Assembly (NCBI GenBank): GCA_016721245.1
Contig: JADKIQ010000003.1
Location: 196,501-260,500 of the forward strand
Length of the DNA stretch: 64,000 bases
Direction of reading: 5' to 3'
Source of the DNA: Sphingobacteriales bacterium
GTDB lineage: Bacteria; Bacteroidota; Bacteroidia; Chitinophagales; JADIYW01
Under the pieces are notes generated by a model. That model did no database searches and had not been told where the DNA came from. It saw only the letters and a program-made list of their open reading frames with translations. Below are positions 36,171 to 46,405 of the stretch, in pieces; position 1 is the stretch's first letter, and each line of letters begins with the position of its first letter. Both the position numbers and the translations under genes were made by a program.

Positions 36171-37238
36171 TTAATTAATAATCAGGTCGCTGTTTTTAGA
36201 ATTTATTTTTATGGTTGGTGATGTCTCTACAGCACTTTTTGTTTTAGCTGTCATATTCATAGTGTTAGATGTTTCATGTTTTTTAGTGATGATTAACTGT
36301 TGGTTATTCATTGAAATATCACCGTTCACATCGTTCACTACTAAATTCACCGGATTTTCAGGGTTGATTTTTATCGTGCAATCTGTGTAAACACCTGTTA
36401 CGGCGATGCCGGAAATGTTCTTTGACAGATTATTCAGTTTTAAATCGCAATAGGTGAGCGTTGCATTTACTTCCTGCATTAACTGGTTTATTTTGATGTC
36501 CGAGTAAGTGGACGTTGATTTAATATATCCGACTTTCCCAATCGTTATATCGCCATAATTCATATTCAGAGATTGTAATAAAGAACAGGAAGTCAGTTTT
36601 ATATCCCCATAACTCGAAGCAATGGTGAGGGTGTCAATCGCATTCAGAATAAAATCGGTATAAGATGCACTGATTTTTAAGTGACTCATCTCGCCAAAAG
36701 TTACATCAGAATACGTCGTATTGATGATGGTTCTGTTTTTGTTTTTTTGAACGGAAACGTCGCCGTAATTAGAGTTTATTTTTGTCGGAATATTTATCTC
36801 ACCGATAATTAATTCACAGTAGTTGAGTGAGAAGCTTAATGATGCCAGGCTTTTTGGTAAATAAACGGTGTTGCTTATTTTATAGGCATCTTTACTTTTA
36901 TTGCTGCTGAATATCCAGCTCCATATCGAAGAGGACCGCTCATTCATGCTGGTACTTACCTTTAGCTTATTCGGAGACCTTTCTGCGTTTATTTTCAACC
37001 CGTTTTTGAAATCTTCTTCATCCATCTTGCCTGAATTTGTTTCCATCACAAATTCAATCCGAACGACGTCTTTATCCCAGATTTCTACTTTGAAATTCTG
37101 ATATCCGGCATTTAGCTCAAAAGCTGTATTTGCATCCACATTCCACTCTTTGATGATTTTGTAATCTCTGGCTGAGTTTTCTGCCTTTGCTGGAAACAGA
37201 ATGAACCAGCTAAATAACAGTGCTATTATCTGTTTCAT
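36171..37238 (-). CDS. DUF4097-like beta-helix protein
   Basis: 355 residues with a signal peptide (KQIIALLFSWFILFPAKA). The rest is a repetitive beta-solenoid: LNAGYQNFKVEIWDKDVVRI, then recurring NYGDVSV, SYTDFIL, SYGDIKL, NYGDITI, TYSDIKI, TYCDLKL units about 20 residues apart. This fits the DUF4097/DUF2807 adhesin-like superfamily. Its ATG lies inside the end of the anti-sigma gene (29-base overlap), indicating translational coupling. Probable periplasmic partner of the anti-sigma system or a target of it; not proven. Confidence 0.82.
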   Translation of the reverse strand: MKQIIALLFSWFILFPAKAENSARDYKIIKEWNVDANTAFELNAGYQNFKVEIWDKDVVRIEFVMETNSGKMDEEDFKNGLKINAERSPNKLKVSTSMNERSSSIWSWIFSSNKSKDAYKISNTVYLPKSLASLSFSLNYCELIIGEINIPTKINSNYGDVSVQKNKNRTIINTTYSDVTFGEMSHLKISASYTDFILNAIDTLTIASSYGDIKLTSCSLLQSLNMNYGDITIGKVGYIKSTSTYSDIKINQLMQEVNATLTYCDLKLNNLSKNISGIAVTGVYTDCTIKINPENPVNLVVNDVNGDISMNNQQLIITKKHETSNTMNMTAKTKSAVETSPTIKINSKNSDLIIN

Positions 37239-37755
37239 TGTTAATTGTTTTATCTTGTTTTTTTAATACTTCTTCGATACGCTGTATCAGTTCCAGTTTT
37301 GCTTTATAGTATTTCAGAATTGCATCTTTTATCTTCGGATTATCCGGATTCTTTTTTAATTCATTCAGTAATACCACTTTCATCGGACTGTCCAGCGTTA
37401 CTTCGTTTTCTACTTCTTTAGGAATTGATACTTCGTTTGTGTTGATGCTGCTTAGCTTTTGCTGAATATTCGATTCATAGTCATTGACCTGCATGCAGAA
37501 ATCTTTAGATACCCCGTCAATAGAACAAATAGTATTGGTGTGTTGCTGCGGCTGGGTTTTCAGCATAAATACGGTAATAATTCCTGCTATGGAAGCTGCA
37601 GCTGCAAACTGTACCCAGTGATTTCTCCACAACGGAATTACTTTTTGGGTAGTGCCGATGTTTTGCTCGATGTTGTCCCAAAGTTTGTTTTTATTTGGGA
37701 AATCAACATCAAACTCCTTGCGATGCTGTTTGATATGTTTTTCTATATTATCCAT
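37210..37755 (-). CDS. Probable anti-sigma factor, single-pass membrane protein
   Basis: 181 residues: a charged cytoplasmic N-terminus (IKQHRKEFDVDFPNKNKLWD) containing the short helical region typical of Bacteroidota anti-sigma-like proteins, one membrane helix (about 47-65, WVQFAAAASIAGIITVFMLK), then a periplasmic domain with two cysteines and a long helix (KAKLELIQRIEEVLKKQ). It starts one base after the sigma-factor stop and overlaps the next gene. No zinc anti-sigma motif (HxxxCxxC) is present, so the assignment rests on position and topology. Confidence 0.7.
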   Translation of the reverse strand: MDNIEKHIKQHRKEFDVDFPNKNKLWDNIEQNIGTTQKVIPLWRNHWVQFAAAASIAGIITVFMLKTQPQQHTNTICSIDGVSKDFCMQVNDYESNIQQKLSSINTNEVSIPKEVENEVTLDSPMKVVLLNELKKNPDNPKIKDAILKYYKAKLELIQRIEEVLKKQDKTINNETDNSTVI

Positions 37756-37756
37756 C

Positions 37757-38296
37757 TTATCTTTTTTTTGCTAATAATAATTCCTTCAGTTTTCGCTTTG
37801 CTTTAAACAACTGCGTTTTTGCTGTTGATTCCGATATTTCCAGCATGTCTGCAATCTGTTTGTGTGAATAATCTTCAAACGTAAACAGGTTGAAAACCAC
37901 TCTGTATCCTTGCGGTAATTCTTCAATAGCTTTTTTTATATCATCTATCGAAAAATCAGTTTCATTATTATTTTCACTTTCTGTTTCACTCAGCTCCACG
38001 TTGTCATCCAGCTCATTAAAAATAATCTTTCGTTTTTTTAATACATTCAGGCAGGTGTTGGTTACTATTTGTTTTATCCAACTGCCGATACTGCTTTCAT
38101 TTCTGTATTGCTGAATGTTGTTAAATACTTTAATAAATGCTTCCTGCAAGGCGTCCTCTGCTTCTGCCTGATGTTGTAATATTCTCAGGCAAACATTATA
38201 CATAGCATCCGCATATTGCAGATACAATTGCTTACAAGCCAGCACATCTTTCTGTTTCAGCTTTTCTAAGAATTTATGGTCGGTACCGTATTCCAA
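37757..38296 (-). CDS. ECF RNA polymerase sigma factor
   Basis: 179 residues. Region 2: QLYLQYADAMYNVCLRILQH, with AEDALQEAFIKVFNNIQQYR (promoter -10 recognition). Region 4: PQGYRVVFNLFTFEDYSHKQ, then IADMLEISESTAKTQLFKAK as the helix-turn-helix. Length and order fit group-IV (ECF) sigma factors. First gene of a four-gene operon whose products face the envelope, so it probably responds to an envelope signal and may autoregulate. The target genes are unknown. Confidence 0.95.
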   Translation of the reverse strand: MEYGTDHKFLEKLKQKDVLACKQLYLQYADAMYNVCLRILQHQAEAEDALQEAFIKVFNNIQQYRNESSIGSWIKQIVTNTCLNVLKKRKIIFNELDDNVELSETESENNNETDFSIDDIKKAIEELPQGYRVVFNLFTFEDYSHKQIADMLEISESTAKTQLFKAKRKLKELLLAKKR

Positions 38297-38437
38297 TTTT
38301 TTCTATTCAACTATATAGACACGAAAATAGATGATAGTTGCCTGAAGGCTGCTGAAAAATTCGTTTTTAGTCTATTTATTAACATTTAAGGATAGATTTT
38401 GCTTTAAAATCGCTCAAATCAAGCCTATTTTTACACC

Positions 38438-39085
38438 ATGCAGGATACGTTCAGACATCAGGGATTACGCAAAAGATTGGTACAGGAATTGAGAGGAGAA
38501 GGTATACAAAACGAAAAAATACTGAAAGCCATCGAAAAAATACCGCGTCATTTTTACATCGAAACGGTTTTCGGAGATGATGCCTATGAAAATAAGCCAT
38601 TTCCGATTGGTCGCGGGCAAACCATCTCCAATCCATATACGGTAGCCTACCAAACGGAATTGCTGGATCTGCAGGAAGGCGATAAAGTGCTGGAAATCGG
38701 CACCGGTTCCGGTTATCAGTCTGCGGTGTTGGCAGAATTGGGAGCTGATGTGTATACGATTGAACGGCACCAGCCATTATCCAATAAAGCGAAGAAAATA
38801 CTCAACCATTTCGGATATTCGAATGTGAAAACATTTTATGGTGACGGATTCAAAGGCTTGCCGGCAGATGCTCCGTTTGATAAAATCTTAATTACAGCAG
38901 CCGCACCGGAAATTCCAAAAGAATTGCTGAAGCAGCTGAAAGTAAATGGCATTATGGTGATTCCGTTCGGGGAAGGGGATACCCAGAAAATGATCAGAAT
39001 TAAACGATTGGATAACAATGAATTTGAAAAAGAAACGTTTTCTACGTTTACATTTGTACCCATGTTGAAAGGCGTGGTAGATTAA
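38438..39085 (+). CDS. pcm: Protein-L-isoaspartate O-methyltransferase
   Basis: 215 residues. The N-terminal part RHQGLRKRLVQELRGEGIQN, IGRGQTISNPYTVAYQTELL, and the SAM-binding core KVLEIGTGSGYQSAVLAELG followed by VYTIERH are characteristic of PCMT. It methylates isoaspartyl residues in aged proteins using S-adenosylmethionine, starting their repair. Cytoplasmic. Two secreted paralogs follow after 17 bases on the same strand but are probably unrelated in function. Confidence 0.94.
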   Translation: MQDTFRHQGLRKRLVQELRGEGIQNEKILKAIEKIPRHFYIETVFGDDAYENKPFPIGRGQTISNPYTVAYQTELLDLQEGDKVLEIGTGSGYQSAVLAELGADVYTIERHQPLSNKAKKILNHFGYSNVKTFYGDGFKGLPADAPFDKILITAAAPEIPKELLKQLKVNGIMVIPFGEGDTQKMIRIKRLDNNEFEKETFSTFTFVPMLKGVVD

Positions 39086-39102
39086 ATATAAAATAAAGTA
39101 AA

Positions 39103-40371
39103 ATGCAAAAAGTAATAATTACACTCATTATAGGAATTTGTTTCTATACATCCGGTATGGCGCAAAAACAGCCGATATCTAAAAAGCAATTTGATGAATT
39201 GTGGAACAAAGCAGATAGCTCGACTAAGATTGTCATCAAGACGGGAAATTCTACAAAAGATTTAAATGCACTGGAACGTGATAATATTAAGGCGGTAGAT
39301 ATCAAACAAAAAACGGTAACCAATCCGAATTATAATTTTAAAAAAGTAGATACGTCTAATCTGGAAGAACTTTCCACGCAGCCGATTGTAAAAGGTAGCG
39401 GATCAAAAACTAAAACCACCACAAAGCCTAAAGAAGCGGTAATTACCAATATACCGTCAAAAGTGAAAGATACATTAGTAACTAAAGTGAAAGAAACGAT
39501 TCCCGTTAAGGTGACAGAAACAAAAGAACCTAAGAAGCTAATTTCTGGCGATGATTTTTCTACACAACCGATTGTAAAAGGCAAAAAAGCGCTTACAGAA
39601 ATAAAAGAAGAAACTTACACCAAACCGGTTAAGAAAGCCGTGCTGGATACCAGCAAAAATTTCAAAGAATTTACTTTTGAAGGAACGCCGGTTGTAAATA
39701 AAAGCGCCTCTTATACCCGAAAAGACGAACCAATGCCTAAGTCAAAACAACAAATAGAAGAGGAAATTCCGGTGAACAGAAAACCAAACAATACGAATGT
39801 AGATAAGGATAATTCTTTTATGAAAGAAGCCTATGCACAATACGACAAAGAAGCAGACTCGCTGCATACTGCCAATAAAAGAAGACTGGACAGCATCATG
39901 CAGGCCCTGAATATAAAAGTGCCGGTAGTGATAAATCCTACAGAGTTTATTGATATTTACGTAAACGGCGGCGGCACCATTGCAGATGGTAACTCTAAAT
40001 TGTATGACCGCATTTCCATTTTGCATACCGGTATTGTGCAGCGCGAATACAAAACAAAAAATGACGGTGTACAACGTTCAGAGAAAAAAATCTCTAAAGA
40101 TGAACTGACCAAGCTGGCACAATACATCGTAGATATGGGCTTCCTGGATTTTAATGCGGAATACGACTGCGCAGATGAAGATGCGGCCTGCAACCAGCGT
40201 TTCAGTAAATCTCCGCAGGTAGTACCAATGGAGGTTTCGCTGACGGCAGGACAACGCAAGAACAAAGTGAAAGTTTCCATTTTTGCACCCAAGACGGAAA
40301 AAAATCTGGTGAACTATCCGGCAAATCTGGAAAAAATCATGAATGCGATTTATACGATAGTAGAGAAATAA
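39103..40371 (+). CDS. Secreted Lys/Thr-rich protein, tandem paralog 1
   Basis: 422 residues. Signal peptide: QKVIITLIIGICFYTSGMAQ. Residues about 25-250 are low-complexity and basic (repeats like STQPIVKG, FSTQPIVKG, KAVLDTSKN), with PTKVKDT-type runs resembling the extended linkers of TonB-like or surface proteins. The C-terminal domain (about 265-422) is conserved with the next gene: INPTEFIDIYVNGGGTIADG, KISKDELTKLAQYIVDMGFL, a Cys pair in YDCADEDAACNQ, and VNYPANLEKIMNAIYTIVE. No family is known to me. The paired cysteines suggest a disulfide in the periplasm. Confidence 0.75.
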   Translation: MQKVIITLIIGICFYTSGMAQKQPISKKQFDELWNKADSSTKIVIKTGNSTKDLNALERDNIKAVDIKQKTVTNPNYNFKKVDTSNLEELSTQPIVKGSGSKTKTTTKPKEAVITNIPSKVKDTLVTKVKETIPVKVTETKEPKKLISGDDFSTQPIVKGKKALTEIKEETYTKPVKKAVLDTSKNFKEFTFEGTPVVNKSASYTRKDEPMPKSKQQIEEEIPVNRKPNNTNVDKDNSFMKEAYAQYDKEADSLHTANKRRLDSIMQALNIKVPVVINPTEFIDIYVNGGGTIADGNSKLYDRISILHTGIVQREYKTKNDGVQRSEKKISKDELTKLAQYIVDMGFLDFNAEYDCADEDAACNQRFSKSPQVVPMEVSLTAGQRKNKVKVSIFAPKTEKNLVNYPANLEKIMNAIYTIVEK

Positions 40372-40377
40372 GTGTGG

Positions 40378-41475
40378 ATGAAAAATATAATTGTTGCATT
40401 TTTTTTATTTGCTGCAATTCTGCAGTTATCGCAGGCACAAAATAATCCTGTTGCTAAAAAACAAATTCCGGCAAAGAAACTCAGCGTTAAAGAGTTAAAC
40501 GCATTGGAAACTGAAAAAATAAAAGCACTTATTGCCGGCGAAAAACCTAAAAAAGATACGCTTCCGGAAATAAATCCACAGTCCGAAATTGTTAAAGAAA
40601 TAAAGAATGATTCTCTTAAAGAAAGAATTAAGACACCGGCATCTGTAAAAAATATTCTTCCACCCGATGATAAACTGAAAAAAAACACGGCTGTCCGAAA
40701 AGATACGCTGAGCATAATGAAACCAAAGCAGGTAAGTATTAAAGAAGTAAAGAAAGATTCTGTTAAAACGACGGTAAAAATTCCAACACCGCTAAAAAAT
40801 AATGCTAAAATAGATTCGGTTGTCAGAAAAGTAATACCTATAAATATTGCTGAAGAAAAACCGGCAGAGATTGCGGAGAATAAACCGGTAGTAAAACCTG
40901 CAGAATCCAAACCGGACACACTGCCATACAGAGTGTATACCAAAAGTGAACGTTTGGCTGATTCTATCAGAAGTGTCCATAAACACTGGCTGGACAGTAC
41001 CTTAATGGCATTGCCCAAAAGCAAACCTGTCGTAATGAATCCCGATGATGAGATAGAAATATTTATCAGCGGAGGCGGCTTGTACACGGGCGTAAATCCA
41101 ACTGTGTTTAACCGGCTGACGATTTATAATTCGGGACTGTTGCATAAAGAGACCAAAACGAAACTGCAGGGAGAAAACACAGAAGATAAAAAAATATCGC
41201 GGGACGAATTGAGAAAACTGGCGCAATATATTATAGATCAGGGCTTCTTTGATTTTAATTATTTATACGATTGCGACAGCAAAGACAAAGACTGCAACAC
41301 CCGTTTAAAAATGAGCCCGGAGCCATCTCCGCTGAGTGTGGTAGTAACGGTGGGGGCACGCCGTAAAAAAATCTATGTGGCCTTATACGCGCCGCACATG
41401 GAAAGTAACTGGGTGAATTATCCGGCTAATCTGGAAAAGATTGTGAATGCCATTTACGATGTGGCAGGGATGTAA
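40378..41475 (+). CDS. Secreted Lys/Thr-rich protein, tandem paralog 2
   Basis: 365 residues from the ATG at 40378; a GTG at 40372 is in frame but only adds two residues before the signal peptide KNIIVAFFLFAAILQLSQAQ. As in its neighbour, a basic low-complexity region (VKEIKNDSLKERIKTPASVK, KEVKKDSVKTTVKIPT) leads to the shared domain: EIEIFISGGGLYTGVNP, ISRDELRKLAQYIIDQGFF, the Cys-pair segment YDCDSKDKDCN, and VNYPANLEKIVNAIYDVAG. The two linkers differ completely while the C-terminal domains stay alike, so the domain is the functional part. Its start lies 6 bases after the stop of paralog 1. Confidence 0.75.
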   Translation: MKNIIVAFFLFAAILQLSQAQNNPVAKKQIPAKKLSVKELNALETEKIKALIAGEKPKKDTLPEINPQSEIVKEIKNDSLKERIKTPASVKNILPPDDKLKKNTAVRKDTLSIMKPKQVSIKEVKKDSVKTTVKIPTPLKNNAKIDSVVRKVIPINIAEEKPAEIAENKPVVKPAESKPDTLPYRVYTKSERLADSIRSVHKHWLDSTLMALPKSKPVVMNPDDEIEIFISGGGLYTGVNPTVFNRLTIYNSGLLHKETKTKLQGENTEDKKISRDELRKLAQYIIDQGFFDFNYLYDCDSKDKDCNTRLKMSPEPSPLSVVVTVGARRKKIYVALYAPHMESNWVNYPANLEKIVNAIYDVAGM

Positions 41476-41859
41476 TTAAGGGCGGGCCTCGTATGAAACG
41501 AAAATGTTAATCCAGATGGCGCGGCTGTAGCGCATCAGCAAGGGTTGCAATAAAAGCATTACCAACAGCGATATAAAAAATGCCAGCCCGAAAGGAAAAT
41601 CAAAGCAGAATATTTGCAGCAAGGCTAGCGGAATCAGAATGAAAATAACGATTGGATAACTTACCCATAAGGCACCCGAATAAAATCCCGGTTCCACTTT
41701 AAAATCTTCATGGCAAACCGGACAATAATCCGGCATATCCAGCATTCTTTTTAAATCATAGGAATTGGAAACGGAAAATAAATTCCCCTCCTGGCAATGC
41801 GGACATTTGAGATGCGTGATGCTGTATAGTTTACTTCCTTTTTTGATAATCGGTTTCAT
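41476..41859 (-). CDS. DUF983 zinc-ribbon membrane protein
   Basis: 127 residues. Two CxxC knuckles, HLKCPHCQEG (21-24 region) and PDYCPVCHEDF, form a zinc ribbon followed by two membrane helices (about 62-79, 83-105). This matches DUF983, a small family often found near cytochrome oxidase or assembly genes, though no such genes are here. Function unknown. The stop abuts the stop of the convergent paralog 2 with no spacer. Confidence 0.85.
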   Translation of the reverse strand: MKPIIKKGSKLYSITHLKCPHCQEGNLFSVSNSYDLKRMLDMPDYCPVCHEDFKVEPGFYSGALWVSYPIVIFILIPLALLQIFCFDFPFGLAFFISLLVMLLLQPLLMRYSRAIWINIFVSYEARP

Positions 41860-41945
41860 GTATGCTTATGATGCAAGATACGATAATGGAAAGTAAGAGT
41901 TAATCTAAATAGTTGGGATATGGAGGGGAGGTGATAATTTAAATA

Positions 41946-42998
41946 TTATGGATTGAGAGCAAATTCACTAAAAGGTCTAATTTGAGCGGAACTATGATCT
42001 ATTTTTTGATACTTTGCTTTATCTAAAATTTTAATAAAGGATAAATTTAAATTTATCTCTGCAGCTGTAGTCATTGTTAGTATTATGCTAGAATTCTTTT
42101 CTTTAACACCATTCTTGTATACATTAGTAATTTCTTTTGTAATTACCTTATTTGCTTTTTCGTATTTTTTAGATATTGTATATAAATTTTCAATAATCTC
42201 TTTGGATATTTTATCATTAAAAAAAACAGTTGTATTGCAATTTAAAAAATGCAAGATGTTTAATTGTTGGATGTCTTTTAAGTTTGAGCTTATTATAACT
42301 TGTTTACGAGAACTACCAATTTTATAACATGAAGCATCGTAAGCAATTAATAGCTTGTTAGGCGTTAATGGGAAAAACATTTGAAGACCAATATTACCAA
42401 ACCCATTTGTTCCTCTGAAATATTTTTTTGTTTCTAAGTATGTATTATATTTAGTTAGTGGATTATCACATGTAATAAATGGTACTTCACTTTCATTTAT
42501 AATTATTTTAAGTTGTAAATCACCGCATGCAAGAACTGAACTTTCGAATACTGATAATGATAATGATATAGCTTCTTCATTAGTAATTTTTTTACGAATC
42601 AGTTTTTGATATTTTTCTGATTTCTTGGATATTATATCTGAAAAGTTTTTTGCTGACTGATTTAGATATTCCACAGACTTAGGGTTTCTAAGTTGAGTAA
42701 GTATTAAGAACTTTATTAATTGTACATGATCTGGTGAATTTCTTTCTGGAATATAGTTTTCTTTAATGATTTTGTTTAACAGCTTTGCTTCAGAATTTTC
42801 AAAAAAGGATAAAATTTCTTCAAGTGAACCATCTTTACCATAGAAAAATGGATTGTAGGCTTGCGTTTTAAGTTTTGCAGTTTGTATAAAGAAATGGTTT
42901 TCAGTATTAAAAATTCCTATTTGCTTTTTATTTTCTTTAAAAGAGAAATATCTTAGATAGAACTTAGGTACATAATGTTGTTTCTCTTTTTCGCTCAT
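41946..42998 (-). CDS. DUF4238 family protein
   Basis: 350 residues. The N-terminus EKQHYVPKFYLRYFSFKEN is the DUF4238 signature. Further on, PFITCDNPLTKYNTYLETKK and MFFPLTPNKLLIAYDASCYK correspond to the family's middle region. No signal peptide; cytoplasmic. The biochemical role of DUF4238 is unknown, and its members are patchily distributed accessory genes sometimes seen in variable loci. Its codons are more AT-rich than those of the neighbouring glnS and DUF983 genes, consistent with a recent insertion between housekeeping genes. Confidence 0.85.
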   Translation of the reverse strand: MSEKEKQHYVPKFYLRYFSFKENKKQIGIFNTENHFFIQTAKLKTQAYNPFFYGKDGSLEEILSFFENSEAKLLNKIIKENYIPERNSPDHVQLIKFLILTQLRNPKSVEYLNQSAKNFSDIISKKSEKYQKLIRKKITNEEAISLSLSVFESSVLACGDLQLKIIINESEVPFITCDNPLTKYNTYLETKKYFRGTNGFGNIGLQMFFPLTPNKLLIAYDASCYKIGSSRKQVIISSNLKDIQQLNILHFLNCNTTVFFNDKISKEIIENLYTISKKYEKANKVITKEITNVYKNGVKEKNSSIILTMTTAAEINLNLSFIKILDKAKYQKIDHSSAQIRPFSEFALNP

Positions 42999-43060
42999 CA
43001 GATAAAATGATTCAAATTAATGGATACCATTAGCTGGTCAACTTTATTTTTTTAATGATA

Positions 43061-44722
<1,662 letters not shown>

Positions 44723-44744
44723 TTTTCTTTTTTTCTTTTTCTTG

Positions 44745-44804
44745 AACCGCAAAGTTCGCAAAGTCTTTGTGTTCTTTGCGTAACACTTTTAATACTTTGC
44801 GGTT
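44745..44804. repeat. Nested inverted repeat between glnS and gltX
   Basis: AACCGCAAAG (44745-44754) is the exact inverse of CTTTGCGGTT (44795-44804). Inside it, CGCAAAG (44757-44763) mirrors CTTTGCG (44774-44780). It looks like the 'CGCAAAG' dispersed repeat of Bacteroidota. The outer arm sits 5 bases past the gltX stop, so it may double as that gene's 3' hairpin. Confidence 0.8.
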
Positions 44805-44809
44805 TAACT

Positions 44810-46320
44810 TTATAACTGGCTAAAACAATTTGTTACTCTTCTGCCCGTTTCTTCCACGCCCAGTAACACAATCAAATCCGGTATTGCCGGACCGGATAAT
44901 TCACCTACCAGACTGACACGCAAAAACTTCATCAGGTCGCCTGCTTTTATTTCATTGCTGTTGGCAAAATCTTTTAACGTTGTTTCCAGAGCTGCCGTAT
45001 CTGTTGAGGTGTATTCCTTCAGGAATGTTTCAAAAGCTCCCGGATTAAAACTGGAAGCTTTAATGTTAACGATTTTACTTAAAGGTGTTTCACCATATTT
45101 TTCTGTTGCCTGAAATAAATATCCAAACAATTCAATATCATTTAAAAAAACTAAACGCTCTTTTACCAGGCTAACAGCTTTAACTAAATAACCTGCATCC
45201 TGATTTCCGAATTTTGCAGTCACAATATCTTTTACTAAATCAACCAGCTCTTCATCTGCTAATTTTTTATGTATTCTGCATTAAACCATTTTGCTTTTTC
45301 AAAATCGAATTTTGCTCCGGCTTTATGAATATTTTCTAAACTAAACGCTTCAATTAATTCTTCTTTGGAAAATATTTCCTGCTCCGTTCCTGGATTCCAG
45401 CCTAAGAATGCGAGCATATTTAAAACTGCTTCCGGCAGATATCCTTTTTGTTTATAGCCGCTGCTGATTTCATTTGTTTTCGGGTCTGTCCATTCCAATG
45501 GAAAAACCGGAAATCCTAAACGGTCGCCATCGCGTTTGCTCAGCTTTCCGTTTCCGTCCGGTTTTAGTAAAAGCGGCAAATGTGCAAACTTAGGCATCGA
45601 TTTCTCCCAGCCTAAATAGCGATACAACATTACATGCAGCGGCGCACTTGGCAGCCACTCTTCGCCGCGTATTACGTGAGAAATCTGCATCACGTAATCA
45701 TCGCAAACATTGGCTAAATGATAAGTAGGCATGCCATCACTTTTTAATAACACTTTATCGTCCATTTGTGAGGTATTCACAATGACCCATCCGCGGATTT
45801 CATCATAAAATTTCACATCCTCATCTGCCGGCAATTTTATACGGATAACGTAGTGCTCCTTCTCAGAAAGTCGTTTCTCCACTTCTTCTTTAGAAAGTGT
45901 CAAAGAGTTTTTTCCTAACTCACGTGTGTTTGCATCGTATTTGAAATTTGCATTGGTCGCTTTCATTTGTTCCAGATCCGCTTCCGTATCAAACGCATAA
46001 TAAGCAAATCCTGCCTGTAGCAGTTGTTCGGCATATTGTCTGTAAGTATCTTTCCGGTCACTTTGACGGTAGGGAGCATGCGGCCCGTCGCCGTAACCTG
46101 TACCTTCGTTTGGTTCAATGCCTACCCATTTCAACGTATCGATCACATATTGTTCAGCACCCGGTACCAGACGATTCTGGTCGGTATCTTCAATTCTTAA
46201 AATAAAATCGCCGCCATTTTTTTTGGCAAATAAATAATTATATAATGCGGTGCGTACACCACCAATATGCAATGGACCTGTAGGACTGGGCGCAAAACGG
46301 ACTCTTACTTTAGTACTCAT
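44810..46320 (-). pseudogene. gltX: Glutamyl-tRNA synthetase, one-base frameshift (probably functional gene)
   Basis: The first frame (46320-45259, 353 residues) has the catalytic core: HIGH motif APSPTGPLHIGGVRTALYN, LSKRDGDRLGFPVF (KMSKS equivalent) and the conserved GEEWLPSAPLH. It stops after WFNAEYIKN. The second frame continues immediately as LADEELVDLVKD... through the anticodon-binding domain to 44810. Adding one A to the coding-strand A-run (45263-45268, six T on the plus strand) restores ...YIKKLADEE... and a 503-residue enzyme of normal length. Because charging of tRNA-Glu is essential and no second copy is seen here, a base-calling error is more likely than a true loss. Confidence 0.92.
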
Positions 46321-46405
46321 ACTTTATTTTATTTGAAAATTAGCGGATTAGCCAATTTGAAAATTGTAAATTCGGACTGTAAAAGTAAGAATTTAGCCTT
46401 GTAAA

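Noticed and set aside
40372..40377. GTG start of the second secreted paralog
   Set aside because: The ATG two codons later gives a clean signal peptide and needs no unusual start.
46331..46365. Two direct copies of ATTTGAAAATT upstream of the deacetylase gene as an operator
   Set aside because: Simple AT-rich direct repeat that I have seen as common intergenic filler; no regulatory evidence.
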